Source: an uncultured Chloroflexota bacterium | Lineage (GTDB): Bacteria > Chloroflexota > Dehalococcoidia > UBA2979 | Length of the DNA: 35,011 nucleotides | NCBI GenBank assembly: GCA_903917615.1 | Contig: CAIXBH010000024.1 | Span: forward strand, 1-35,011 | Direction: 5' to 3' | Shown: positions 28,507 through 35,011 of the stretch, one piece after another | Numbering within the stretch: position 1 is the stretch's first letter | How the letters are laid out: each line of letters begins with the position of its first letter | The notes under the pieces: model-generated | What the model was told of the DNA's origin: nothing | The model's input: only the letters and a program-made list of their open reading frames with translations | The model's database searches: none | Translations under genes and position numbers: made by a program

Positions 28507-29847
28507 GTGAAGTACCACCTCGTCACCCTCGGTTGCGCCAAGAACACCGTCGACTCCATGCGGCTTGAGCAGGCGTTGCGCAGCGGCCGGCACACCGCCG
28601 TCGACGAGCCCTCCGAGGCCGATCTGCTGCTGGTGAACACCTGCGGTTTCATCGACGCGGCGAAGGACGAGTCGGTGGAGGTCGTGCGCGGCCTCGATGC
28701 CACGCGGCGCTCCGACCAGCTGCTCTACGTCGTCGGCTGCATGACCGAGATCGCCGTGGACGAGGTGCGGAAGGCCGTGCCGAACGTCGACGCGACGTTC
28801 GGCGTCGAGCAGTGGGACCAGATCGCCGCGGCGATCGGTCCCGCGGATCCGCGCTACGACATCCCGCTGACGACCATCCCCGTCCTCGGCCAGCCCAGCG
28901 CCTACCTGAAGATCTCCGACGGCTGCGACCGGCCGTGCACGTTCTGCATCATCCCGACCATCAAGGGTGCGATGCATTCCGCGCCGACCAGCCGCCTCGT
29001 CGCCGAGGCGCGCATGTACGCTGCCGCCGGCGCGCGCGAGTTGGTGCTCGTCGCGCAGGACTCGACCGCGTACGCGGAGGACGAAGGCGGCCGCGACGGC
29101 CTCGCCGCGCTGCTCGAGGAACTCTCGGCGGGTGTGCCGGACGTGCCGTGGATCCGGTTGATGTACGCCTACCCGGGCCGCGTCACGCCCCGGCTCGCGG
29201 AGACGATGGCGGCGCTGCCGAACGTGGTGCCGTACCTCGACATGCCGCTCCAGCACGGCTCAGACGCGATGCTGCGGCGCATGAAGCGCCCGACGCTCGC
29301 GAAGTCACGCCAGAGCATCGACGTCATCCGGAAGGCGATGCCGGACGTCACGCTGCGCACCACGTTCATCGTGGGCTTCCCCGGCGAGACCGAGGCCGAG
29401 TTCAAGCAACTCCTGCGCTTCGTGGAGGAGCAGCGCTTCGACCACGTCGGCGCGTTCACCTACTCGCCGCAGGCGGGCACGCCCGCCGCCGAGTACGGCG
29501 ACCAGGTGCCGGAGGACGTGAAGCAGGAGCGTTACGGCCGCCTGATGGAGCTCGCCCAGGGCATCTCGCACGCCTCGAACAAGACGATGATCGGCCGCGA
29601 GGTCGACATCCTCGTCGAGTCGCGCGAGCCGGGCGAGTCCGCGAGCGGCGAGGCGATCGTCGTCGGCCGCACGGTGCGCGACGCGCCCGAGGTGGATGGC
29701 CTCGCGCTCGTCAAGGGCACCTTCCCGATGGGCACGATGGTGCGCGCCCGCGTGGATGGCGCGCTGCCGTATGACCTGCTGTGCACGCCGCTGGCATCCC
29801 CGGCCGTGGCTCCCGCAGCAGCTACGAAGCCCGCCGCGCGCCGCTAA
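28507..29847 (+). CDS. rimO: Ribosomal protein S12 methylthiotransferase RimO
   Basis: A 446-residue radical-SAM enzyme that adds a methylthio group to the conserved Asp of ribosomal protein S12. The N-terminal UPF0004 domain has three cluster cysteines: C10 (LGCAKN), C46 (NTCGF) and C78 (VGCM). The radical-SAM triad is C140-x3-C144-x2-C147 (CDRPCTFC). The TRAM-like C-terminal region closes with GLALVKGTFPMGTMVRARV. The pattern IPTIKGAMHSAP is typical of RimO rather than MiaB. The start is GTG 28507, which places C10 at the usual position; it appears leaderless. The Ala/Pro/Lys-rich tail is disordered. Confidence 0.95.
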   Translation: MKYHLVTLGCAKNTVDSMRLEQALRSGRHTAVDEPSEADLLLVNTCGFIDAAKDESVEVVRGLDATRRSDQLLYVVGCMTEIAVDEVRKAVPNVDATFGVEQWDQIAAAIGPADPRYDIPLTTIPVLGQPSAYLKISDGCDRPCTFCIIPTIKGAMHSAPTSRLVAEARMYAAAGARELVLVAQDSTAYAEDEGGRDGLAALLEELSAGVPDVPWIRLMYAYPGRVTPRLAETMAALPNVVPYLDMPLQHGSDAMLRRMKRPTLAKSRQSIDVIRKAMPDVTLRTTFIVGFPGETEAEFKQLLRFVEEQRFDHVGAFTYSPQAGTPAAEYGDQVPEDVKQERYGRLMELAQGISHASNKTMIGREVDILVESREPGESASGEAIVVGRTVRDAPEVDGLALVKGTFPMGTMVRARVDGALPYDLLCTPLASPAVAPAAATKPAARR

Positions 29848-29943
29848 GGGCGCTTCGCACAGTTCTCGGCAGAAATGCGGGAATTCCCCGACGTCGGTAT
29901 CAAACAAACTCCTGATAGTTAGCGTTCAAGAGACACAAACCCG

Positions 29944-29972
29944 TTGTCAATTGAGACACGACGGGTTATATT
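29944..29972 (+). promoter_or_regulatory. Strong promoter of the low-GC island
   Basis: TTGTCA (29944-29949), 17 bases, TATATT (29967-29972): the best -35/-10 pair in the window. The palindrome TCAATTGA starts within the -35 and inverted arms ACCCGT/ACGGGT flank the spacer, so a repressor site may overlap it. Predicted start 29977-29980. Confidence 0.7.
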
Positions 29973-29978
29973 CTCAAT

Positions 29979-30255
29979 GAACCCGAACCCCGGACGGGTA
30001 TCAGTCGAGGCTCAGTTCGGCACTGAACTCGTCTCCCAGTCAAGAATCGTTTGTGATGGGGATCGCAAGGTTGGCCGAAAGGCCAATGCGCAGTTATTAA
30101 CGCGGATTTTACGTGATTGTGCGCACAATCACTTGCAGGACTCGTCGAGACGTTCGACACTGATTGCAGACGAGAAACGGTGACGGCGCCGGGTCTCAGA
30201 AAGAGCGGCACGGTAGAGGTGTAGGCCTCCGCCGTACCAGGGAAGGAATGTGACG
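29979..30255 (+). other. Structured low-GC leader or non-coding RNA
   Basis: From the rimO stop to 30255 there are 408 bases without a convincing gene. The part downstream of the promoter would be a 277-nt leader of the 44-codon ORF. It contains TTGGCC-GAAA-GGCCAA, a hairpin with a GNRA tetraloop (30071-30086), the 20-bp palindrome at 30113-30132, and a hairpin with arms ACGG/CCGT and GAGG/CCTC just before the ORF (about 30210-30236). Base composition is near 50 percent GC against about 70 percent around it. A 68-codon frame from ATG 29977 exists but uses codons unlike the neighbours (TTA, AGA), so I treat it as unlikely. No known RNA family is recognised. Confidence 0.45.
30113..30132. repeat. 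Perfect 20-bp palindrome
   Basis: GTGATTGTGC joined directly to GCACAATCAC with no loop. It could be an operator for a dimeric regulator. As RNA it would fold only with the central bases opened. Confidence 0.75.
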
Positions 30256-30390
30256 ATGGACCAGCTTCAGAAGGTATACAGCGCGATTCTGGCCGGCGGT
30301 CGCCGGTCGGTCCCGACCCGCGACGAGGTGCTCAAGGACCTCCGCGAGATCGAGCGCAGCCTCGTGGCCACCCGCAACCTGCCCTACTAA
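30256..30390 (+). CDS. Small hypothetical protein (44 aa)
   Basis: A short ORF beginning MDQLQKVYSAILAGGRRSVP and continuing with an amphipathic helix (TRDEVLKDLREIERSLVATRN) before ending LPY. GGGAAGGA lies at good spacing before the ATG. It is flanked by the structured leader and a strong terminator, and unlike the leader its third codon positions are GC-rich as in real genes here. It has no membrane segment or cysteine. I do not recognise it; a small regulatory or partner protein is possible. Confidence 0.6.
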   Translation: MDQLQKVYSAILAGGRRSVPTRDEVLKDLREIERSLVATRNLPY

Positions 30391-30460
30391 GGGCACAGCA
30401 AGTCTGACCGACCGCTCGCAAAGGGTTCCCTCCCCCGACGCGAACCCGGTCTGACCCTCT

Positions 30461-30492
30461 GAAGAAGCCCCCGTCCCCGCGGGGGCTTCTTC
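30461..30492. terminator. Strong hairpin terminator
   Basis: A perfect 13-bp stem GAAGAAGCCCCCG/CGGGGGCTTCTTC with a six-base loop. It lies between the 44-codon ORF and the convergent DUF503 gene. The arms give CTTCTTC on either strand, so it can act in both directions. Confidence 0.85.
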
Positions 30493-30516
30493 GCGTCTCC
30501 GCGAAGTTCGAGGTAG

Positions 30517-30813
30517 CTAGTCGAGTTCGGTCTCGTCGATTGCTACGTCGCGGACGTCGGCGCGCCCCAGCAACTCGGCCTCGATGAAGCGTCGCGCCTC
30601 GTCGGCCATCGAGCGCGCGGTGGCGCGGTCGCCTGAGACGATCGCGACGCCCACCTGTCCCGCCTGCACGCGGTCGAGGAGGCCGACTTCGGCTGCTGAG
30701 ACGTGCAGACGCGCGCGCAGCCGCTCCACGAGCGAGCGCACGACGGCGCGCTTCTCCTTCAGGGACGAGGCGTGTGGGATGTCGAGGGTGACGAGGAGGC
30801 TGATCGTGATCAT
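30517..30813 (-). CDS. DUF503 family protein (YlxP-like)
   Basis: A 98-residue protein of the DUF503/YlxP family. The hallmarks are LLVTLDIPHASSLKEKRAVVRSLVERLRARLHVSAAEVGLLDRVQAGQVGVAIVSGD and the helix TARSMADEARRFIEAE. Family members are often found near infB and rbfA, and YlxP has been linked to ribosome function, but here it follows scpB by 24 bases. The start codon follows GGAGG. The precise role is unknown. Confidence 0.92.
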   Translation of the reverse strand: MITISLLVTLDIPHASSLKEKRAVVRSLVERLRARLHVSAAEVGLLDRVQAGQVGVAIVSGDRATARSMADEARRFIEAELLGRADVRDVAIDETELD

Positions 30814-30837
30814 CGCGATCCGGCCTCCGCTCGGCGC

Positions 30838-31809
30838 CTACTCGGCCGGTGGCTCGGCCGGTGCGTTGGCGGCCTCGCCGCTTGCGGGCGCTTCGGCGGG
30901 CGCTGCTTCGTCGGGGGCCTCCGCGTCCTCGGACGCTTCGGTCGTCACGGTCACCTCGGCGACGATCACCTCGAGCGCTTCCCCGTCGGCGGCCTCGGCG
31001 GCGAGCGCGCTGTCGACGGCCTCCACGAGCGCCTCGACGTCCGCGGCCCGCGCGGCGAGGGCGGCGGTCACCGTCTCAGCATCGAGGCCGAGCTGCTCGC
31101 CGATCTCGGCGACCGGCAGGTCGATCTCGTCCGGGAGCGGCGGCAGCTGGCCCGCGCGTTCGAGTCCGAAGTGCTCGAGGAAGCGCTGCGTCGTCTGGAA
31201 GAGCATGGGGCGGCCGGGCCCGGTGGCATACCCGGCGGGCGCGATCAGGCCGCGCGCGCGCAGCGTGGCGACCGCACCGTCGCTGCTCACGCCGCGGATG
31301 GTGTCGATCTGGCCGCGGGTCACCGGCTGGCGGTAGGCGATGATTGCCAGCGTCTCGAGCGCAGCGGTGGAGAGCTTGCGGCTCGCCTCCAGGCCCAGGA
31401 ACAGCTCGATCTTCGCGGCGGCCTCCGGCGAGCTCACGAGCTGGGCGCCCTCCGGCCCGCGCTGGAGGCGAATGCCGCGGTTGCCGTCGCGCAGCTGCGT
31501 CGCCAGCGTCTCGAGTCCCTGGTGGACGCGTGCGCCGGAGATCTCCAGCGCGCGGGCGAGGTAGGTCTCCTCGATCGGGTGGTCGGAGACGAAGAGCAGC
31601 GCCTCCAGCAGGTGCGGCAGGTTCTCGAGGTCGTCCATCGGGTCTTCGGGCGGGACGTCCACGAGCATCGGCTGCTCGACGATCTCGGGCTCGGGGTCTT
31701 CCTCGACCTCGGGCTCCTCGATGACGGCCTCGACCTCCGGCTCCGCCTCGGCGTCGAAGGGACGCGGCGGCTCGGTGCGCATCGCGGGCTCGGTGCGGTC
31801 CTCGGTCAT
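30838..31809 (-). CDS. scpB: Segregation and condensation protein B
   Basis: A 323-residue protein that joins SMC and ScpA in the chromosome-organising complex. The ScpB core is at about 60-225: LPHLLEALLFVSDHPIEETYLARALEIS, then RGIRLQRGPEGAQLVSSPEAA, RKLSTAALETLAIIAYRQPVTRGQIDTIRGVSSDGAVATLRARGLI and GRPMLFQTTQRFLEHFGL. It is extended by an acidic Glu/Pro N-terminus and an Ala/Glu-rich tail, both longer than usual. ATG 31809 is chosen because GAGG lies seven bases before it; ATG 31815 is in frame. scpA, its usual neighbour, is not next to it here. Confidence 0.95.
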   Translation of the reverse strand: MTEDRTEPAMRTEPPRPFDAEAEPEVEAVIEEPEVEEDPEPEIVEQPMLVDVPPEDPMDDLENLPHLLEALLFVSDHPIEETYLARALEISGARVHQGLETLATQLRDGNRGIRLQRGPEGAQLVSSPEAAAKIELFLGLEASRKLSTAALETLAIIAYRQPVTRGQIDTIRGVSSDGAVATLRARGLIAPAGYATGPGRPMLFQTTQRFLEHFGLERAGQLPPLPDEIDLPVAEIGEQLGLDAETVTAALAARAADVEALVEAVDSALAAEAADGEALEVIVAEVTVTTEASEDAEAPDEAAPAEAPASGEAANAPAEPPAE

Positions 31810-31930
31810 GCTCATCCTCGGTCGCCGTCTTGGGGAGCGGCTCGTCGACGCCGTGATCGTCGCATCGAAGTGCGTCTCGGGCGACCGCCGCCTCGGGGCA
31901 TCGTACGATGCGGCCATCAAGGGCAACACG

Positions 31931-32728
31931 ATGATCGTCGACATCCACACGCACATCTTCCCGCCGCGCTTCATCGAGGAGCGCGCGCGCCTGCTCGCGC
32001 TGGAGCCCGGATTCGCCGCGCTGTACGCGGATCCGCGGGCGCGGATGGCGGACGCGGAGGGGCTGCTGACCTCCATGGACGGCGCCGGCGTGGACGTCTC
32101 GGTGGCCGCGGGCTTCTGGTGGCAGGACCGCGCCCTTGCCGAGGAGCATGCCGCCTACCTCGTTGAGGCCGCCGCCCGCGCCGACGGGCGCATCGTGCCC
32201 TTCGTGCCGCTCCTCGCGCCGGGCGCGCCAGGGGACGCGGTCGGTGTCGGCGAGGTGCGTGAGGTCGACCCGGCGCGCATCGTCGCAGGCGGCCTGCCGC
32301 TCCTCGTGCACTGCTCGGAGGAGGTCGGGCATGCGTACCCCGGGAAGTCCGGCGGGCTGAGTCCGGGCGGGCTCTGGTCGCTCCTGGAGGCCCAGCCGGA
32401 CGCGCGCGTGATCGCGGCCCACTGGGGCGGCGGCTTCCCCTTCTACGCGCTGATGCCCGAGGTGCGCGCCGTCATCGACGCCCGGCGTCTTGTCTTCGAC
32501 ACTGCCGCGTCCGCGTTCCTCTACGGGCACGAGGCCCGCGAGCCCGCCGGCGCGGTACGACGCGGCATCGACCTCGTCGGGCTCGATGCCGTCTGCTGGG
32601 GGTCCGACTTCCCGCTGCGCGAGCAGTCCGTCGACCGCGACGCGATCGAGGCGGCGCTCCAGCCCGGCCGCGAGCGCGATGCCGTCCTTGGTGAGAACGC
32701 CGCGCGATTCCTCGGGCTTTCGTCGTGA
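31931..32728 (+). CDS. Amidohydrolase family protein
   Basis: A 265-residue metal-dependent hydrolase of the amidohydrolase_2 type. It opens with the metal motif MIVDIHTHIFPP (H6, H8), has a strand motif LLVHCSEEVGHAYPGK (His near 127), then VIAAHWGGGFPFYALMPE (His near 159) and the closing metal Asp in AVCWGSDFPLREQ. Relatives are decarboxylases and lactonases. The substrate is unknown. The ATG at 31931 follows AAGGG; the open frame to 31721 is the shadow of scpB. Its stop overlaps the thpR start. Confidence 0.88.
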   Translation: MIVDIHTHIFPPRFIEERARLLALEPGFAALYADPRARMADAEGLLTSMDGAGVDVSVAAGFWWQDRALAEEHAAYLVEAAARADGRIVPFVPLLAPGAPGDAVGVGEVREVDPARIVAGGLPLLVHCSEEVGHAYPGKSGGLSPGGLWSLLEAQPDARVIAAHWGGGFPFYALMPEVRAVIDARRLVFDTAASAFLYGHEAREPAGAVRRGIDLVGLDAVCWGSDFPLREQSVDRDAIEAALQPGRERDAVLGENAARFLGLSS

Positions 32729-33309
32729 GGCTCTTCATCACGCTGGAGGCGCCGGAGGAGTGGCGCGTGGCCGAGGCCGCGCAGCAGATCGCGCTGCTCG
32801 ACTCCGTCGGCGAGGACGCGCAGGACGCGCTGCGCATCGTGAGCGCGGAGTTGATGCACATCACCCTGCGCTTCCTCGGCGAGGTCGACGAGGGCGCGGT
32901 GGACCCGCTACAGGCGGCGCTCGATGCGGTCGCGGTGCCCGAGGTCGCGCTGACGCTGGCGCGCGCCGGGACCTTCGGCGCCCCGTCGCCGACATGGGCG
33001 ATCTACCAGGGAATCGCGGGCGACCTCGAGGTCCTCGCCGGGCTCGTCACGCGCGTCGAGGACGCGGTGCAGCTCGCTGGTCTGCCGCCGCTGTCGCGTG
33101 CGGAGCAGGCGCGGCCGTTCACGCCGCACCTCACGATCGCCCGCGTGCAGCGGAGCGCGCCGAACGCGCTGCGGCGTGAGATCGACGATGCGGTCGCGCA
33201 CCTCGACGCGCCGCCGCCGACACCACACCTCGCACGCGAGATCGCGCTCGTGCGGTCCTACCTCGATGGCCCGAAGCCGCGCTACGAGGTGCTCTCGCGA
33301 CACGGTTGA
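32725..33309 (+). CDS. thpR: RNA 2',3'-cyclic phosphodiesterase (2H family)
   Basis: A 194-residue enzyme of the 2H phosphoesterase family (old name LigT), which opens 2',3'-cyclic phosphates on RNA. Both catalytic motifs are present: H45-x-T47 in MHITLRFLGEV and H135-x-T137 in FTPHLTIARV. The typical opening MRLFITLEAPEE is intact. Translation begins at GTG 32725, overlapping the stop of the amidohydrolase gene (GTGA), so the two are coupled although their functions are not obviously linked. Confidence 0.94.
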   Translation: MRLFITLEAPEEWRVAEAAQQIALLDSVGEDAQDALRIVSAELMHITLRFLGEVDEGAVDPLQAALDAVAVPEVALTLARAGTFGAPSPTWAIYQGIAGDLEVLAGLVTRVEDAVQLAGLPPLSRAEQARPFTPHLTIARVQRSAPNALRREIDDAVAHLDAPPPTPHLAREIALVRSYLDGPKPRYEVLSRHG

Positions 33310-33395
33310 TCCGCAGACCGGCACGCGAATCGTGACGAAGGTCACGTCGAAGTCACGAACGTGCTCAATGCTCATTTGTGCGCGGATGCACAACG

Positions 33396-33423
33396 TTGAC
33401 GCGCTCCGCGGCGGTGCTACGGT
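33396..33423 (+). promoter_or_regulatory. Promoter of the leader peptide / SWIM-like gene unit
   Basis: TTGACG (33396-33401) and TACGGT (33418-33423) with a 16-base spacer, the same hexamers as rpoB P1. The RNA would start near 33430. Confidence 0.6.
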
Positions 33424-33442
33424 GCCGCCAGGAGTGGATCAG

Positions 33443-33559
33443 ATGCGGATGCATCACCCCGGGCTCCTTCCCTCGAACGCACTGAGCGCCGCGGCTTGCC
33501 GCGGCGCTGTTGTTTGTGGGAGGTGCTCGTCATCGGCTCCGCAATCGGACGATCGCTGA
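33443..33559 (+). CDS. Possible leader peptide (38 aa)
   Basis: A 38-codon ORF with AGGAG eight bases before its ATG. It begins MRMHHPGLLPSNALSAAACR and includes three Cys codons (19, 25, 28). The terminator hairpin lies inside it at codons 15-22, and it ends 10 bases before the next start codon. The layout is that of an attenuator leader, where ribosome position on the peptide decides whether the hairpin forms. The triggering amino acid is not evident (two His and a Cys cluster are candidates). Confidence 0.4.
   Translation: MRMHHPGLLPSNALSAAACRGAVVCGRCSSSAPQSDDR
33485..33516 (+). terminator. Terminator or attenuator hairpin
   Basis: A perfect 10-bp stem AGCGCCGCGG-CTTG-CCGCGGCGCT (33485-33508) followed by GTTGTTTG. 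It would end a short RNA of about 85 nt starting near 33430. It lies upstream of the SWIM-like gene and within the leader ORF. Confidence 0.75.
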
Positions 33560-33569
33560 AGGAGACGTT

Positions 33570-33839
33570 GTGTACTCGACGCTGATCGGCAAGATCGACA
33601 AGGCGCACCGCTACGCGGAGGAGCGCGACCGGTTCGAGTTCGACACTTTGGCAGTCACCATCCATGGCGATAACAGCGAGCACCATGTCCGCTTCGACGG
33701 CGGCGGCTGGCGATGCGACTGCGATCTGTTCGCGCAGCAGATGACGCTGCAACCCGGGCACGAGGCGGAGTGCGCGCACACGATGGCGCTGCAGGTGATG
33801 CTTGGGAGCATGCTCCACGAGGCAGAGACGCCCGCGTAG
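33570..33839 (+). CDS. Small SWIM-like zinc-finger protein (89 aa)
   Basis: An 89-residue protein. Its first half (YSTLIGKIDKAHRYAEERDRFEFDTLAVTIHGDNSEHHVRFDGGG) leads into W-R-C-D-C, a 17-residue gap, then E-C-A-H. This C-x-C-x(n)-C-x-H is the SWIM zinc-finger pattern, usually found in larger nucleic-acid-binding proteins. Here it makes up almost the whole protein. GTG 33570 is chosen because AAGGAG lies five bases before it; the ribosome site overlaps the TGA of the leader ORF. A 14-bp hairpin follows the gene. Function is unknown. Confidence 0.7.
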   Translation: MYSTLIGKIDKAHRYAEERDRFEFDTLAVTIHGDNSEHHVRFDGGGWRCDCDLFAQQMTLQPGHEAECAHTMALQVMLGSMLHEAETPA

Positions 33840-33861
33840 CGCAACGTCAGACCGTGCGTTC

Positions 33862-33894
33862 CGAGAGCCCGAGGAGCGCATCCTCGGGCTCTCG
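33862..33894. terminator. Hairpin between SWIM-like gene and membrane protein gene
   Basis: A perfect 14-bp stem CGAGAGCCCGAGGA-GCGCA-TCCTCGGGCTCTCG with a five-base loop, without a U-run. It lies between convergent genes and can act for both. Confidence 0.75.
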
Positions 33895-33915
33895 CGCTGA
33901 GTTCACCCGCCTGCA

Positions 33916-34446
33916 CTACACGTGCGGCCCCAGCAGGTCTGCACCGCCGCCGCCGAAGACGCGGCCAAGCATGCGTCGCGGCGCGCCGAGGCTGAACGCG
34001 CCGAGGATCACCATGGCGAGTGCCGCCACGGCGAACATCACGCCGCTGCCCGCGGCGTTCGCGTTCGCGATCAGCCCCCACACGACCGTGAAGATCCCGC
34101 CGAGCATGAGCCCGACGCGCAGCACATCCGGCGCCGCAGCCGCGACCAGGCCCGCGAGCAGGATCAGCACGCCGATCGCGGTCACGATGGACAGCTCGAT
34201 CCGCGCGTGCGCCTTGTTCGCCACGGTGTAGGCCTTCTGGTCGGCCTGGTAGCGGTTCTGGGTGTCGATCTCCGCCTGCTGCTCGGCGGCGGTCGGCGTC
34301 GCGCTGGGGGCGGAGATTTTCGGGGCGGTGATCGGGTATTCCGGCATCGTCGGGCCCGGGTAGAAGGTGACCACGCCGAAGCCCATCGTCATCACGGTCA
34401 GCAGCGCGAGGGCGAGGATGTACAGGATGCGAGCGGTGGTCTGCAT
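33916..34446 (-). CDS. Membrane protein of unknown function (176 aa)
   Basis: A 176-residue protein with four hydrophobic helices: one near the N-terminus (about 7-28), then a Pro/Ala/Gln-rich outside loop of about 55 residues, and three helices at about 85-104, 109-128 and 133-153. The C-terminus is Gly/Arg-rich (GAPRRMLGRVFGGGGADLLGPHV). The ATG at 34446 follows GGAGG. No family is recognised. It lies 68 bases downstream of fabF on the same strand. Confidence 0.75.
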   Translation of the reverse strand: MQTTARILYILALALLTVMTMGFGVVTFYPGPTMPEYPITAPKISAPSATPTAAEQQAEIDTQNRYQADQKAYTVANKAHARIELSIVTAIGVLILLAGLVAAAAPDVLRVGLMLGGIFTVVWGLIANANAAGSGVMFAVAALAMVILGAFSLGAPRRMLGRVFGGGGADLLGPHV

Positions 34447-34514
34447 GGTGCCTCCACCCCTGCCAACGTCTGGGAGGAGCGATTCGTTCCCGGGGTCGGT
34501 TTCAGGCTGGGCGG

Positions 34515-35011
34515 CTACGGCTCGTAGCGGCGAAGCACGAGCACGGCGTTCTGCCCGCCGAAGCCAAACGAGTCTTTCACGACCGTGCGTACGTCGGCGT
34601 GACGGCTCGTGAGCGCCACGTAGTCGAGGTCGCAGCCGTCGCCCGGGTTCTCGAGGTTCAACGTCGGCAGGATCATGCCGGTGCGGATCGCCTGGATCGC
34701 CGCGATCGTCTCCACCCCGCCCGATCCGCCGAGGAGGTGGCCGATCTGGGACTTCGGCGCCGAGATCGGGATCTGGTAGGCGCGCTCGCCGAAGACGGAC
34801 TTCACCGCGTCGGTCTCCGAGACGTCGCCGACGTCGGTGGCGGTGGCGTGTGCCGAGATGTAGTCGACCTCTTCTGGTGCGATGCCGGCGTCGCGCAGGG
34901 CGGCACGCATCGCGCGGGCAGCGCCGGCGCCGTGGTCGGCTGGCGCCACGAGGTACGCGGCGTCCGCGCCGGCGCCGTAGCCGATGACCTCGACGAGCGG
35001 CGTCGCGCCGC
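34515..35011 (-). CDS. fabF: Beta-ketoacyl-ACP synthase II (C-terminal part, cut by the window edge)
   Basis: The last 165 residues of a condensing enzyme of fatty acid synthesis; the N-terminal half with the active-site Cys lies beyond 35011. Both catalytic histidines are present: in YISAHATATDVGDVSETDAV and in APKSQIGHLLGGSGGVE. The C-terminal glycine-rich motif DSFGFGGQNAVLVLRRYEP ends the protein. The sequence stays in frame to the window edge. The symbol fabF is preferred over fabB from these motifs. Confidence 0.93.
   Translation of the reverse strand, partial: GATPLVEVIGYGAGADAAYLVAPADHGAGAARAMRAALRDAGIAPEEVDYISAHATATDVGDVSETDAVKSVFGERAYQIPISAPKSQIGHLLGGSGGVETIAAIQAIRTGMILPTLNLENPGDGCDLDYVALTSRHADVRTVVKDSFGFGGQNAVLVLRRYEP

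Noticed and set aside
29966-30211. 81-codon minus-strand ORF in the low-GC island
   Set aside because: It runs against the promoter, hairpins and terminator of the island and has no ribosome site or recognisable motif.

Overview
This is a 35 kb chromosomal segment from a GC-rich bacterium. It is densely packed with housekeeping genes on both strands, and third codon positions are almost always G or C. I see no phage, insertion sequence, CRISPR array or plasmid functions. Several traits fit a Gram-positive-like or deep-branching lineage, most likely Chloroflexota (Dehalococcoidia/Tepidiforma-like), with Actinomycetota as the main alternative. These are a T-box riboswitch on ileS, SOS boxes of the GAAC-N4-GTTC type, a RodZ-like protein fused to PASTA, and a coiled-coil insertion in RpoC. 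The taxonomic call is inference.

Layout. 1-5.5 kb (minus): rpoC (N-terminal part) and rpoB overlap by one base, behind two overlapping promoters and a hairpin-rich leader of about 230 nt. 5.5-8.4 kb: a lipoprotein shaped like a clan-A glycosidase but apparently lacking its catalytic residues, two unknown small proteins, a small HExxH metallopeptidase and an HU-type DNA-binding protein. 8.6-10.3 kb: glycerate kinase and a two-helix membrane peptide (minus), divergent from a 60-residue cysteine-rich zinc peptide whose promoter carries two LexA/SOS boxes. 10.4-13.5 kb: split transketolase and an MFS transporter. 13.5-17.1 kb (minus): compact operon proB-proA-unknown-HAD phosphatase. 17.2-18.6 kb: YihY family membrane protein and a DUF1801 protein.

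18.7-25 kb (minus): ileS behind a complete T-box leader, a double zinc-ribbon protein and murJ. The IleS resembles the type 2 enzymes and has G-I-H-H where class I synthetases normally have HxGH. 25-27.5 kb: rpsT with its terminator, a zinc alcohol dehydrogenase and the RodZ/PASTA protein. 27.5-30.5 kb: two tandem NTF2-like paralogues (minus), rimO (apparently leaderless), then a roughly 640-bp low-GC island. The island holds a strong promoter, a GNRA hairpin, a perfect 20-bp palindrome, a 44-codon ORF and a 13-bp terminator hairpin. 30.5-35 kb: DUF503 and scpB (minus), an amidohydrolase and thpR (plus), a small C-x-C...C-x-H (SWIM-like) protein behind a leader peptide and terminator, a membrane protein, and the 3' part of fabF.

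Most genes are ordinary. The candidates for new biology are the SOS-controlled zinc peptide at 10.0-10.3 kb, the structured island at 29.9-30.5 kb, the attenuator-like module before the SWIM-like protein at 33.4-33.8 kb, and the unusual ileS locus.
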